64,000 nucleotides of DNA from Desulfobacterales bacterium (GTDB lineage: Bacteria; Desulfobacterota; Desulfobacteria; Desulfobacterales; JAFDDL01), in assembly GCA_034003325.1 (NCBI GenBank), contig JAVEYW010000014.1, positions 62,001 through 126,000 of the forward strand, given 5' to 3'. Below are positions 36,287-45,192 of the stretch, piece by piece. Made by a program: the position numbers and the translations under genes. Below the pieces are notes generated by a model, which was not told where the DNA came from, did no database searches, and saw only the letters and a program-made list of their open reading frames with translations. Position 1 is the stretch's first letter. The number at the start of each line of letters is the position of its first letter.

Positions 36287-37321
36287 TTAATCTTCCTCAC
36301 CCACCACGGTACGATCTTCCTTCAGGGGTATCCCCATAGCGGCTTTGACCTTCAGGGAAATCGCATCGAACAAATCGGTGTTATCCTTTAAAAACTTCTT
36401 CGCGTTTTCGCGCCCCTGCCCGATTCGCTCCCCGTCATAGGAATACCAAGCGCCGCTCTTATCGATAATGCCCGTGAGCACCCCCATATCGATCAGATCC
36501 CCCGTCTGAGAAATGCCTTCCCCGTACATAATGTCGAATTCCGCCTCACGGAATGGCGGCGCCATCTTATTTTTCACGACCCGCACCTTGGTTTTATTGC
36601 CAAGCACTTCCTGGCCTTCCTTGATGCTGGCCGAGCGCCGAATATCAAGGCGTACCGAAGCGTAAAATTTCAAGGCGTTTCCACCGGTGGTGGTCTCCGG
36701 ATTCCCGAAAACCACGCCGATTTTCATGCGAATCTGGTTGATGAAAATCAGGGTGGTATTGGTTTTGCCGATGGAACCGGTCAGTTTTCGCAACGCCTGA
36801 GACATCAGGCGCGCTTGAAGCCCCATGTGCGAGTCCCCCATTTCGCCCTCGATTTCGGCCCGCGGCACCAAGGCCGCCACGGAATCGATGACAATGATAT
36901 CGATCGCACCGCTTCGAACCAGCATATCGGCAATTTCAAGGGCCTGCTCACCCGTATCGGGCTGAGACACCAGCAGTTCATCGCAGTTGACACCAAGCTT
37001 TCTGGCATAAACCGTATCCAGTGCATGCTCCGCATCGATAAAGGCGGCTATTCCGCCGCGCCGTTGTGCTTCCGCAACCGCATGAAGCGCCAGAGTCGTC
37101 TTTCCTGAGGACTCCGGGCCGAAGATCTCGGTCACCCGTCCGCGCGGAAGTCCGCCGATACCTAGGGCGCGATCCAGGGCCAGCGACCCGGTGGAAATGA
37201 CCGGCACATCCGCAACCGGCCGACTTCCCAGTTTCATAATGGCGCCCTTGCCAAATTGCCGTTCAATCTGCCCGATGGCGGACTCAACCGCCCGATCCTT
37301 TTCAGCCGGTGTGCTGCTCAT
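36287..37321 (-). CDS. recA: Recombinase A
   Basis: This is the ATP-dependent strand-exchange and SOS co-protease protein, 344 residues from ATG 37321, which has AGGAGG five bases upstream; the 14 codons further 5' are not conserved. The Walker A motif [10 protein letters not shown], the N-terminal [21 protein letters not shown] and the [19 protein letters not shown] loop are all present. The acidic tail ends in VVGEED. I find no recognisable LexA box upstream, and an unusual inverted repeat lies 79 bases before the start. Confidence 0.98.
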   Translation of the reverse strand: MSSTPAEKDRAVESAIGQIERQFGKGAIMKLGSRPVADVPVISTGSLALDRALGIGGLPRGRVTEIFGPESSGKTTLALHAVAEAQRRGGIAAFIDAEHALDTVYARKLGVNCDELLVSQPDTGEQALEIADMLVRSGAIDIIVIDSVAALVPRAEIEGEMGDSHMGLQARLMSQALRKLTGSIGKTNTTLIFINQIRMKIGVVFGNPETTTGGNALKFYASVRLDIRRSASIKEGQEVLGNKTKVRVVKNKMAPPFREAEFDIMYGEGISQTGDLIDMGVLTGIIDKSGAWYSYDGERIGQGRENAKKFLKDNTDLFDAISLKVKAAMGIPLKEDRTVVGEED

Positions 37322-37399
37322 GAAACCTCCTGGTGAATTTACAATTGATAACACCATGACCACTGGTACCCCTTCCCCCGGGGCATCGGCCTGGTTAAA

Positions 37400-37443
37400 C
37401 GTGCTCGTGAACGTACGCGGGCACGTGTACGTTTAGGTGCACG
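37400..37443. repeat. Inverted repeat upstream of recA
   Basis: The pattern CGTGC-N5-AACGTAC (37400-37416) is repeated in inverted form as GTACGTT-N5-GCACG (37427-37443) around a 10-base centre. It lies between recA and thpR, where the recA promoter must be. It may be a regulator site or a dispersed GTGCACG-type repeat; I cannot tell which from one copy. Confidence 0.55.
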
Positions 37444-37484
37444 AAACCGCATGATAGAGAATTCAGACACTGCGCAAATTCGGG

Positions 37485-38060
37485 TTACAAAATCGTCAGC
37501 CTTGCCTCGGCCAACCGGGTATATATCGCACCCGCAGGTTTCAAATCACTTTTAAACAAGGTTAGGCTTTCAACCATGAATTCAACCGATTCAGCCTGCT
37601 CCGCCTTAATAAGCGCTCGTTGCAAGGCATCCGGGTCGATCCTGTTTTTCACCCGGCCCAGGGTCAGGTGCCCCTTAAAGGGTCTTTTTTCAGGCGTAAT
37701 CCCCACCTGCGATAACGCAGACTCAACTTGACCCTGCAAATTAAGCAATTGATCCACCTGCCCTTCTATTCCCAGCCAAACCACCCGCGGCTGCCGCAAG
37801 CCCGGAAACACGCCGACCCGGCACGCGCTTAGTGAAAAAGGCACCGTATCTTGCGCCGCCGAAGCAAGCGCCGTTTTGATCTCCGCAATTCGATCCGCTT
37901 CAATATCCCCCAGAAATTTTAGCGTCAAATGCAGATTTTCGGGCCGAACCCAACCGAGGCGAATGCCTTCGGCCCGCATAATCTCCTGAACTCGACCGGC
38001 AAAACAAACCACCGGCGGCGGCAATTCGACGGCAATAAATGTTCGCAACAATGGGGGCAT
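37485..38060 (-). CDS. thpR: RNA 2',3'-cyclic phosphodiesterase (LigT/ThpR)
   Basis: This 2H phosphoesterase of 191 residues opens 2',3'-cyclic phosphates at RNA or tRNA ends. The two catalytic HxTx motifs are HLTL at about residues 44-47 and HLTL at about 131-134, in the expected spacing, and the N-terminal RTFIAVELP fits the family. It starts 15 bases after the homocysteine gene and lies upstream of recA on the same strand, so the three may form one transcript. Confidence 0.92.
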   Translation of the reverse strand: MPPLLRTFIAVELPPPVVCFAGRVQEIMRAEGIRLGWVRPENLHLTLKFLGDIEADRIAEIKTALASAAQDTVPFSLSACRVGVFPGLRQPRVVWLGIEGQVDQLLNLQGQVESALSQVGITPEKRPFKGHLTLGRVKNRIDPDALQRALIKAEQAESVEFMVESLTLFKSDLKPAGAIYTRLAEARLTIL

Positions 38061-38075
38061 CGAGCGAAATCCGCT

Positions 38076-39242
38076 TTAAGACGGCAAGGTGAAAACCGGT
38101 TCACCGAGCAAAAAGTCTCCCTTGGCAATCCATTGTTTTAAAGTGGTTGCGATTTCCCTGGCCTTGCTCATACTGCTCAAGGGCGCGGTGGGAATCGGTT
38201 TTCCCCTGAACTCGATGGTGCCGCTTCGAAGCTCGGCGTAGTTGACCTGCCCCAGGCTTTTGGCGACGCCGTTGGGATAATCGTTCCCGTAATCGATGAT
38301 CTGAGTGAAGATTTCCTCATCCGATATGGCGGTGCAGGCTGCCATCTCCTCATTTAACATCGGTATCGGAATACCGAGACCAACGGCCAAAGAGCAGCCA
38401 TACCCCTGGTAACTGACACCCACAAGCCATTCGGGTTTCATCTGCTTCATATCCCCCATCACCCAGAGCGTGCCGGCCGGGGACAGGGGAACCCCCTTAT
38501 CGGATCGTTTCACCCCGTAATTATGCTGCGTTCCATGCCAGGTAACATACCCGACTCCCCCGCCAAGAAAAATGCGCGTTCCGAGCCCAATGGTCTTATA
38601 ATAAGGGTCATTGAGCAACGGGCTCAATTGCCCGGCGGAACAATAATTGGCGTTGCCGGCATTGGGCTTTAACGTGCCCATATAGGTATAAATGGTTTTT
38701 TTCAACAAGTTGACCGCGCAATTATAGTTCTGATACCCATTTCTCGGGCTGCACAGCGTGACCTGGGGCAGCGTTTTAAGGGTGACCTCTTTTTCCAGTG
38801 TCTTGCCGGGATAGCAACAGGTGCCGTAAGCCGTGGCGCGAAGATAGACTTTTTTGCCGGACAGCAACTCGTTGAGCACATGCCCCCCGCCGTAAAGAAA
38901 CTCTCCGGGATATACCTTATTGAGCGGATCTTCCTCGCAGGGTTCCGTCGCGCCGAGATAACAATCCACCGCGGCCAGGCCCGCGTACGCCGGGACATTG
39001 TTCAACCATACCTTTGAGGCCTTGAGGGTTGGCACGGAATGGCCGAAATTAATAAACGCACCGGAAGAACACATGGGCGCAAATGTACCGGTAGTAACCA
39101 CATCAACTTCCCGTGCGGCTTCAGCCGGCCCTGCATCCCTGACAATGCCGATCATCTCTTCTGCGGTGACGATCACTGCTTCGCCGGACTTAATTTTCTC
39201 GTTAATTTCCTGATAGGTTTTAGTCACTTTCTTTTTGCCCAT
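38076..39242 (-). CDS. Homocysteine biosynthesis protein (COG1900/DUF39)
   Basis: This is an enzyme of the DUF39 family (L-aspartate semialdehyde sulfurtransferase type) that makes homocysteine from aspartate semialdehyde and sulfide in anaerobes. The 388 residues contain TYGTCCYPGK-like and EPCEEDP Cys-rich segments and the TAISDEEIFTQIIDYGNDYP region. The usual C-terminal CBS or ferredoxin extensions are absent, so the electron-donor protein is probably elsewhere. ATG 39242 is preceded by GGAG; the frame is open 68 codons further, but that stretch is the leader. Its leader contains a hairpin array and a terminator-like stem. Confidence 0.85.
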   Translation of the reverse strand: MGKKKVTKTYQEINEKIKSGEAVIVTAEEMIGIVRDAGPAEAAREVDVVTTGTFAPMCSSGAFINFGHSVPTLKASKVWLNNVPAYAGLAAVDCYLGATEPCEEDPLNKVYPGEFLYGGGHVLNELLSGKKVYLRATAYGTCCYPGKTLEKEVTLKTLPQVTLCSPRNGYQNYNCAVNLLKKTIYTYMGTLKPNAGNANYCSAGQLSPLLNDPYYKTIGLGTRIFLGGGVGYVTWHGTQHNYGVKRSDKGVPLSPAGTLWVMGDMKQMKPEWLVGVSYQGYGCSLAVGLGIPIPMLNEEMAACTAISDEEIFTQIIDYGNDYPNGVAKSLGQVNYAELRSGTIEFRGKPIPTAPLSSMSKAREIATTLKQWIAKGDFLLGEPVFTLPS

Positions 39243-39249
39243 GCGCAGA

Positions 39250-39352
39250 TTCTCCTTATCCGGCAAAGCCGGAAGCTGAAAGCGGGAAGGCGGTGAACCA
39301 CAATACCTTCTCGACCTTCGACAAACATGCACGCCGGAAGGAGCATGTTTTT
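39250..39352 (-). promoter_or_regulatory. Structured leader element, copy B
   Basis: On the minus strand this reads AACATGC-loop-GCATGTT (39323-39350), TCGAAGGTCGA, a GAAGG/CCTTC stem (39285-39310), TCAGC, and TCCGGC-TTT-GCCGGA (39259-39273), with AAGGAG behind it. The last hairpin ends 16 bases before ATG 39242, exactly as in copy A before 11012. The stems differ in sequence but keep pairing, which argues for selection on structure. It may control homocysteine synthesis or may be a mobile repeat that landed twice before a start codon. Confidence 0.5.
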
Positions 39353-39374
39353 GATACGGGACAACATTCTTTTT

Positions 39375-39397
39375 AAAAAAAGGCGGGTTTTCCCGCC
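39375..39397 (-). terminator. Terminator-like hairpin in the homocysteine gene leader
   Basis: On the minus strand GGCGGG-AAAA-CCCGCC is followed by seven T residues, a classic intrinsic terminator, but the nearest upstream minus-strand gene start is not there. It therefore ends a short leader. A possible promoter (TTGAAA at 39488-39493, TAATAC at 39467-39472, spacing 15) lies about 80 bases upstream. An alternative pairing CCGG-N7-CCGG overlaps the terminator's 5' arm, which could be an anti-terminator. Confidence 0.55.
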
Positions 39398-39742
39398 GGA
39401 TTTTAACCGGGCAATCCACACCCGCCGCAATGACCGATAGCGGCACCAGCAGCAGAAGATATTCCCGTATTATTTTTTATCTTTTTGTTTCAATATATTA
39501 GAGCCATCCTTGTTTCTTTGTTCGGTCGATAACATTATCAGCTTCAGTAGCGGGAATCAAGGGTAAGTTTACCCCCTTCACCCCGCTAACCCAGTGCAAG
39601 CGCTGTCGTTTTTTTCGTTTCTTGACTTTTACCCCTAGGACGGCTACATGTTGAGCCGACAAGAGAAAGTTTTTCCCCGGTCGAGGTGCTGCAGAAAATT
39701 TACGCACCCGGGCCGTTTTCATTTAAGCGGGCAAGGGAGGTT
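39398..39742. other. Intergenic region between homocysteine gene and kdsA
   Basis: This divergent gap holds the leader promoter of the homocysteine gene on the minus strand and the kdsA promoter on the plus strand. A hairpin with AGCGGG/CCCGCT and inner AAGGG/CCCTT arms is at 39549-39587. A 74-codon minus-strand frame (39498-39722) has low-complexity basic composition and no family resemblance. I see no tRNA. Confidence 0.4.
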
Positions 39743-40549
39743 ATGGTTACCGTAAAAAACATATTCATCGGCCAAGGCGCACCCCTTGCCGTCATCGCCG
39801 GCCCGTGCGTCATTGAAACCCCGGAAATCACGTTTTCAATAGCGAAAACACTTAAAGCGTTGACGGAACGAATCGACATTCCCTTTATTTTTAAAGCGTC
39901 TTTTGACAAAGCCAACCGAACCTCCATCAATTCCTTTCGCGGACCCGGCATTGATGACGGACTGGCGACCTTACGGCACATAAAAGAAGCGCTGGACATA
40001 CCGATTCTGTCCGATATTCATCGAATCAGCGATATTGAAAAAGCATCACAAGTATTAGATATTATACAGATTCCAGCTTTTTTATGCCGTCAGACGGACC
40101 TGATTCTGGCAGTCGCGACCACCGGAAAACCGATCAATATCAAAAAGGGACAGTTTCTCGCCCCATGGGATGTGGAAAATATCGTGGAAAAAGCGGCTTC
40201 GACCGGCAACAAACAGATACTGATTACCGAACGCGGCAACATGTTCGGATACAATAACCTGGTGGTCGATTTCCGCGGCATTAAAATCATGCAGCGCACC
40301 GGCTATCCGGTGATTTTCGACGCCACGCATAGTGTTCAGCTGCCCGGCGGCAGCGGAACCGCATCGGGGGGTCAGCGTGAATTTGCGTCCATACTCGCCG
40401 CCGCCGCCGTGGCGGCCGGCGCTGATGCCGTTTTTCTCGAGGTTCATCCAAACCCGGATGCCGCCCTGTGCGACGGCCCGAATTCCCTGAGTCTGGACGA
40501 ACTCCCCCCATTGCTTTCCCGGCTCAAAGCGATTCGCAACGCACTTTGA
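39743..40549 (+). CDS. kdsA: 3-deoxy-8-phosphooctulonate synthase
   Basis: This condenses phosphoenolpyruvate with arabinose 5-phosphate to Kdo 8-phosphate for lipopolysaccharide. The TIM-barrel motifs FIFKASFDKANRTS, LSDIHRISDIEKAS, QTDLILAVATTGKPINIKKG and DATHSVQLPGG are all present. The 268-residue length is normal. ATG 39743 has GGGAGG just upstream, and the frame before it is not conserved. The next gene is kdsC, the phosphatase of the following step. Confidence 0.97.
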   Translation: MVTVKNIFIGQGAPLAVIAGPCVIETPEITFSIAKTLKALTERIDIPFIFKASFDKANRTSINSFRGPGIDDGLATLRHIKEALDIPILSDIHRISDIEKASQVLDIIQIPAFLCRQTDLILAVATTGKPINIKKGQFLAPWDVENIVEKAASTGNKQILITERGNMFGYNNLVVDFRGIKIMQRTGYPVIFDATHSVQLPGGSGTASGGQREFASILAAAAVAAGADAVFLEVHPNPDAALCDGPNSLSLDELPPLLSRLKAIRNAL

Positions 40550-40600
40550 TGAGGCCACCCTTACTGATAACCGGACCGTTGAAGCCTAAAAGGACCTATT

Positions 40601-41140
40601 TTGCCGAAGATTACCGCCGATATACAAGCGCGACTCGAACAGGTTCAACTGCTGCTTCTCGATGTGGACGGCGTGCTTACCGACGGCGGTATTATTTATA
40701 ATGCAGCAGGGGAGGAAATAAAACGCTTTCATGTAAAGGACGGCCTAGGTATCAGGCTGCTGATGGAAACCGGCATTCGCGTTGGCATTATCACCGGCAG
40801 GCGTTCCCCGGCCCTGACGCATCGGCTCAACAACCTCGGTATTGAGCTCGTGCTGGACGGTATTCACGATAAAGCAGCCGCACTGACAGATATAACCGCC
40901 CGAGTCGGTGTGGATAACCGGCACATTTCATTTCTCGGAGACGATCTGCCGGATCTTCCCGTCATGAAGCGGGTCGGATTGGCAGTGGCGGTTGCGGATG
41001 CCTGCTACGAGGTAAAAGAATCCGCCCATATGATTACGGCCGCCGGCGGGGGTAAAGGTGCCGTCAGAGAGCTTTGTGAAGCCGTCCTGAAAGCCAAGGG
41101 ATTGTGGGAAGGGATTTTGGAGCGGTTTTTAACATCATGA
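40601..41140 (+). CDS. kdsC: 3-deoxy-D-manno-octulosonate 8-phosphate phosphatase
   Basis: This HAD-superfamily phosphatase of 179 residues removes phosphate from Kdo 8-phosphate. The motif LLLDVDGVLTDGG carries the catalytic Asp pair, and GDDLPDLPVMKRVG is motif IV. It starts at TTG 40601 after AAAAGGA, the only well-placed start. Its stop overlaps the LptC start by ATGA. Confidence 0.95.
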   Translation: MPKITADIQARLEQVQLLLLDVDGVLTDGGIIYNAAGEEIKRFHVKDGLGIRLLMETGIRVGIITGRRSPALTHRLNNLGIELVLDGIHDKAAALTDITARVGVDNRHISFLGDDLPDLPVMKRVGLAVAVADACYEVKESAHMITAAGGGKGAVRELCEAVLKAKGLWEGILERFLTS

Positions 41141-41718
41141 TACTGAAAAAGCGTCATCATAAAAAAGTGCAACCCATCCTTATTTTGGTGATATTCATCA
41201 CCATGGGGATTTTAATCGCAGTTTTTTGGTCGGCCCGCCAATCCCAAGGGCCGCCGGCCACCGCAGCTTCCACCCCAGACGAGGAAGCAACCCTCTCCAT
41301 AGAGGGGATACAGATGACCACTACGCGGGACGGCAAAACCGCCTGGAATTTAACCGCCCGAACCGGTCATTATATCGATCAACACCAAAAGGCGAATTTT
41401 GATGAGATTGCGACCATATTTTATACGGACGAAGGACAACGGGTTGATCTTACGGCGGATAAAGGCAGTTACAACAGCGGATCAAATGACCTTGAAGTTT
41501 CCGGCAATGTTGTGGTAAAAAATAGCCAGTATGAGATGAAAACCCGGCATTTAATTTATGATCACCGCCAGCGAAGCCTTAAATCAAATCAGCCGGTATC
41601 GGTTTGGAGCGACGCAACCAGCATGACGGCAGCGGCCATGATCTATAACTTACAAACCGGGAAAATAACATTTTACGGCAAGATATCAGGAATCATCAGT
41701 GATAACATCGTACTATAA
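41137..41718 (+). CDS. lptC: LPS export protein LptC
   Basis: This is a membrane-anchored periplasmic protein of 193 residues that takes LPS from LptB2FG to LptA. A single N-terminal helix (ILILVIFITMGILIAVFW) is followed by a beta-jellyroll region with EGIQMTTTRDGKTAWNLTAR and YTDEGQRVDLTADKG. ATG 41137 is coupled to kdsC by an ATGA overlap. Its own end overlaps the LptA start by 20 bases. Confidence 0.88.
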   Translation: MILKKRHHKKVQPILILVIFITMGILIAVFWSARQSQGPPATAASTPDEEATLSIEGIQMTTTRDGKTAWNLTARTGHYIDQHQKANFDEIATIFYTDEGQRVDLTADKGSYNSGSNDLEVSGNVVVKNSQYEMKTRHLIYDHRQRSLKSNQPVSVWSDATSMTAAAMIYNLQTGKITFYGKISGIISDNIVL

Positions 41719-42361
41719 TATCAAGGGGTGTTTTTGGCGCCGGTTTTCGATCATCGCGCCGATATGTTTGTTTCTTTTAATGGCTGTTTCCGCGTATGCT
41801 CAAGACGCGGTAAGTGCAAGCGACAAGATAATGCCGCCGCCGGGGAAAAGCGATCAGCAACCCGAATTGAAAACGCCAACATCCGCCGATACGCTAAAGA
41901 AGGGAGTTGGTGACGCTGCCAAAAAGTCCGCGTCCGACAAAATTTCCATGGAATCGGACAAAGCCGTCATTAATCGCGCGGATAGAGTCATAGAGCTTGA
42001 CGGCAACGTAAAGATCAGCCAGGGAGATACCGTTGTCACGAGCAACACGTTAAAGATTTTCCTCAAAGAAGGGGCTTCGGTCGATACACCGGCCAAATCC
42101 GGGGAAAACTCCATAGAGAAATTGATTGCCGACGGAAATGTTGAATTCAAACTGGATACCGGAACGGCCTATGCGGATCACGCCGAGTACAAAGCGGACA
42201 CCCGGCTGTTGATACTGACCGGAAAGGCGCCCAGATTCGTCAGCGGAGAAAATACCATCACCGGCTCCAAGATCACGGTAAACCGGGATACGGGCATGGT
42301 TTCTTTCGAGGGGGGTGATTCGAGAGTCGAAGCGGTGATCTATTCCAAGGAAAAACTATAA
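41699..42361 (+). CDS. lptA: LPS export protein LptA
   Basis: This is the periplasmic bridge protein of LPS transport, 220 residues. The signal peptide runs to about residue 34 (MAVSAYAQD). The beta-jellyroll OstA-type domain contains AVINRADRVIELDGNVKISQGDT and KADTRLLILTGKAPRFV. The start at GTG 41699 lies within lptC and has AGGA about seven bases upstream; I see no better in-frame start. The N-terminal linker (about residues 35-80) is Pro/Lys-rich and longer than in E. coli. Confidence 0.85.
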   Translation: MITSYYNIKGCFWRRFSIIAPICLFLLMAVSAYAQDAVSASDKIMPPPGKSDQQPELKTPTSADTLKKGVGDAAKKSASDKISMESDKAVINRADRVIELDGNVKISQGDTVVTSNTLKIFLKEGASVDTPAKSGENSIEKLIADGNVEFKLDTGTAYADHAEYKADTRLLILTGKAPRFVSGENTITGSKITVNRDTGMVSFEGGDSRVEAVIYSKEKL

Positions 42362-42411
42362 CCGCAAAAGCGGGGCCACTATAACCGATAGGCGTGTTGA
42401 TTATACCCATT

Positions 42412-43134
42412 ATGCCGACTTTATCCGTAGCCAATCTGAAAAAAACGTATCACGGCAGGCGCGTGGTCAATGATGTCAGCCTTCAGGTGAAAAGTGGCGC
42501 CGTGGTGGGCCTTCTCGGGCCGAACGGCGCGGGAAAGACAACCACTTTTTACATGACGGTCGGCATGGTAAAGCCGGATTCGGGATGCGTTTACCTGGAC
42601 AATGAAAACATTACGCATGATCCCATGCACTTGCGAGCGCGCAAAGGCGTCGGGTATCTTCCGCAGGAGGCATCCGTTTTTAAAAAGCTGACGGTTCGTA
42701 ACAATATCCTTGCCATTCTGGAAATTCTTCCCATAAAACAAAGAAAAAGGGAGGATCAGACCGACTCACTCCTGGAGGAGCTGGGAATAGCGCACCTGGC
42801 AAACCAAAAGGCCGGCCTCCTCTCGGGGGGAGAACGGCGTCGGCTGGAAATCGCACGGGCGCTGGCGACAAATCCGTCTTTCATCTTACTGGATGAACCA
42901 TTTGCCGGCATTGATCCCCTTGCGGTCATTGACATTAGGAACATCATTCACCATCTTCAACAAAAGGGAATCGGCATTTTGATTTCCGATCACAATGTTC
43001 GGGAAACGCTCAGTGTTTGCGAAAAAGCATTTATTTTATATGATGGCCGGGTAATAGAATCGGGAACACCCGAAAATATTGCCGCCAGCGAAACCGCTTG
43101 CAGAATTTATCTGGGAAACGAGTTCAGGTTGTAA
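42412..43134 (+). CDS. lptB: LPS export ABC transporter ATP-binding protein
   Basis: This is the cytoplasmic ATPase that powers LPS extraction, 240 residues. Walker A is GPNGAGKTT, the signature [16 protein letters not shown] is the LptB form, and Walker B is [13 protein letters not shown]. The short C-terminal extension ending in IYLGNEFRL is typical. ATG 42412 is used; GTG 42394 is possible. The next gene is rpoN, with one base between, as in many Gram-negatives. Confidence 0.97.
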   Translation: MPTLSVANLKKTYHGRRVVNDVSLQVKSGAVVGLLGPNGAGKTTTFYMTVGMVKPDSGCVYLDNENITHDPMHLRARKGVGYLPQEASVFKKLTVRNNILAILEILPIKQRKREDQTDSLLEELGIAHLANQKAGLLSGGERRRLEIARALATNPSFILLDEPFAGIDPLAVIDIRNIIHHLQQKGIGILISDHNVRETLSVCEKAFILYDGRVIESGTPENIAASETACRIYLGNEFRL

Positions 43135-43135
43135 A

Positions 43136-44566
43136 ATGGCGATTGAACTACGGCAACAACTAAAATTATCCCAGCAGCTCATCATGACGCCTCAGTTGCA
43201 AATGGCGATCAAGTTGTTGCAGCTCTCCAGGCTGGAACTGATGGAATCCATTCAGCAGGAACTGGAACAAAACCCGACGCTGGAAGAAGGCCCTGAACTC
43301 CTATCGGAAGAACCCCTTGCGGAAGCGAATCAAGTTCCCAAGGAAGCCACGATTACCAAAGAAATCACCATTGAAGAAAAAATTCGGGAAGATATCGACT
43401 GGAGCAATTACATGGACGAGTATAACTCGCCCGGGCGCTCCACCTTCGAGTCTGAAGCAAAAGATTCTCCGCAATTTGAAGCCTTCATCGCGCTAAAGGA
43501 GACCTTGAGCGATCATCTGTTGTGGCAGTTGATGATGACCAAACCTTCTGCACTCGAGGAACAAATCGGCAGCTTTATAATCGGCAGCATCAATTCGGAC
43601 GGCTATCTGGAAGTGGACATTGAAGAAATCGCCCAAGCCAATGCATGCGAGCCCTACCTCGTGGAAACCGTTCTGCATTTGATGCAAACCTTTGATCCGA
43701 TCGGTGTGTGCGCCAAAGACCTCAAGGAATGCCTGTTATTGCAGGCGCGCCACTTGAACCTGGACAACACGGTCGTCACCGAGATCATCAGTCATCACCT
43801 TCATCACCTGGAAAACAAAAATTACAAGGCCATCAGCAAGGCATTAAAAGTCAGTCTCAATGACGTCATATCCGCCGTTCATATCATTCAGGGTCTGGAG
43901 CCCAGACCCGGCTTGCAGTTCTCTGCGGAAGAACCTCAGTATATTATTCCCGATATCTATGTATATAAATTGGATAATGAATTCGTCATCGTTTTAAATG
44001 ATGATGGCATGCCAAAACTGCGGGTTAATAATTTCTACAAAAAAGCCGTCAACCGAGAGGAGGCTATCACAGGCAAAACCAGGGATTATATTCAGGAAAA
44101 GCTGCGTTCTGCAGCGTGGCTGATTCGAAGCATTCACCAGCGGCAAAAAACAATTTATCGCGTCATGGAAAGCATTCTTAAATTTCAATCCGATTTTTTC
44201 GAGAAAGGAATTGCCTATCTGAAACCGATGGTACTCAGAGATGTCGCGCTTGACATCAGCATGCATGAATCAACCATCAGCCGTGTCACGACCAACAAGT
44301 ATGCATACACACCTCAAGGTATTTTTGAATTAAAGTACTTTTTTAACAGTTCCATCAACCGGTTTCACGGAGAAGCCATCGCATCCGCCAGCGTTCAGGA
44401 CAAAATAAAACAAATCATCGACAGCGAAAATCCCAAAAGACCCTATAGCGACAGCAAAATTGCCGACATGCTGGAAGCGGCCAACATCAATATCGCACGA
44501 AGGACGGTGGCCAAGTATCGAGAAATGATGCGCGTTCTGCCATCGAATAAACGGAAGCAATACTGA
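43136..44566 (+). CDS. rpoN: RNA polymerase sigma-54 factor
   Basis: This is the alternative sigma factor that needs AAA+ activators, 476 residues. The Q-rich activator-binding region I (RQQLKLSQQLIMTPQLQMAIKLLQ), the core-binding domain, the HTH (ESTISRVTTNKYAYTPQG) and the RpoN box (ARRTVAKYRE) are present. The window has three sigma-54 activators, at 50.4, 51.5 and 60.0 kb. The context lptB-rpoN-hpf-ptsN-rapZ is the standard proteobacterial order. Confidence 0.98.
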   Translation: MAIELRQQLKLSQQLIMTPQLQMAIKLLQLSRLELMESIQQELEQNPTLEEGPELLSEEPLAEANQVPKEATITKEITIEEKIREDIDWSNYMDEYNSPGRSTFESEAKDSPQFEAFIALKETLSDHLLWQLMMTKPSALEEQIGSFIIGSINSDGYLEVDIEEIAQANACEPYLVETVLHLMQTFDPIGVCAKDLKECLLLQARHLNLDNTVVTEIISHHLHHLENKNYKAISKALKVSLNDVISAVHIIQGLEPRPGLQFSAEEPQYIIPDIYVYKLDNEFVIVLNDDGMPKLRVNNFYKKAVNREEAITGKTRDYIQEKLRSAAWLIRSIHQRQKTIYRVMESILKFQSDFFEKGIAYLKPMVLRDVALDISMHESTISRVTTNKYAYTPQGIFELKYFFNSSINRFHGEAIASASVQDKIKQIIDSENPKRPYSDSKIADMLEAANINIARRTVAKYREMMRVLPSNKRKQY

Positions 44567-44579
44567 AGGGAGGTCAAAT

Positions 44580-45113
44580 ATGCAAACATCGGTTACTTTT
44601 AAGAATATTGACCCATCAGACCCCTTGAAATCATACGTTCAAGATAAACTGGAGCGTTTGGACAAATTACTGGATAATCCCGCCGAAGCCAATGTCGTGC
44701 TTCGGGTCGAAAAATTTCGTCATATAGCCGAAGTGAACATCAATGGGGACCGGCTCAACATCATCGGTAAAGAGGAGACGGAGGATATGTACTCCGCCAT
44801 TGATATGGTTCTGGATAAACTGGAAAAACAGATCAAGAAAAACAAACAAAAAATTCGGGACCACCGGGCCGGCGGCAAGGGCAGGAACAGAGGCGGCGCC
44901 GTTATAACGGACTTGCTTCAGGAGGAAGAACCGTCGGGCCAGATCAGCGTAAAACATATCGATTATAAACCAATGGATGTGGAAGAGGCTGTTATGCAGT
45001 TGGGCCTTGTGGATGATAGCTTTTTGGTATTTACCAATGCCAAAACGGATAAAGTCAATGTGGTGTACCGCCGAAATAAAGGCAACTTCGGATTGATTCA
45101 ACCAAGTAACTAA
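44580..45113 (+). CDS. hpf: Long-form ribosome hibernation promoting factor
   Basis: This factor binds 30S subunits and promotes 100S ribosome dimers in stationary phase. It has 177 residues, so it is the long form with an N-terminal HPF domain (about 1-100, FRHIAEVNINGDRLNI) and a C-terminal dimerisation domain (about 120-177, IDYKPMDVEEAVMQLG). The start has an excellent GGGAGG site. It lies between rpoN and ptsN. Confidence 0.95.
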   Translation: MQTSVTFKNIDPSDPLKSYVQDKLERLDKLLDNPAEANVVLRVEKFRHIAEVNINGDRLNIIGKEETEDMYSAIDMVLDKLEKQIKKNKQKIRDHRAGGKGRNRGGAVITDLLQEEEPSGQISVKHIDYKPMDVEEAVMQLGLVDDSFLVFTNAKTDKVNVVYRRNKGNFGLIQPSN

Positions 45114-45116
45114 TAT

Positions 45117-45178
45117 ACGTCCATGATCGAATCGGGCATGGCGGATACCGCTGGGTCCACCGCCATGCCCTCGGACGT
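45117..45178. other. Large hairpin between hpf and ptsN
   Basis: An 11-bp perfect stem GGGCATGGCGG/CCGCCATGCCC (45134-45144, 45160-45170) is enclosed by an outer ACGTCC/GGACGT stem (45117-45122, 45173-45178). It fills the whole 79-base gap and ends 14 bases before the ptsN start. No T-tract follows. It may be an mRNA-processing or stabilising element within the operon. Confidence 0.65.
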
Positions 45179-45192
45179 TTCGGTGATAAGCA

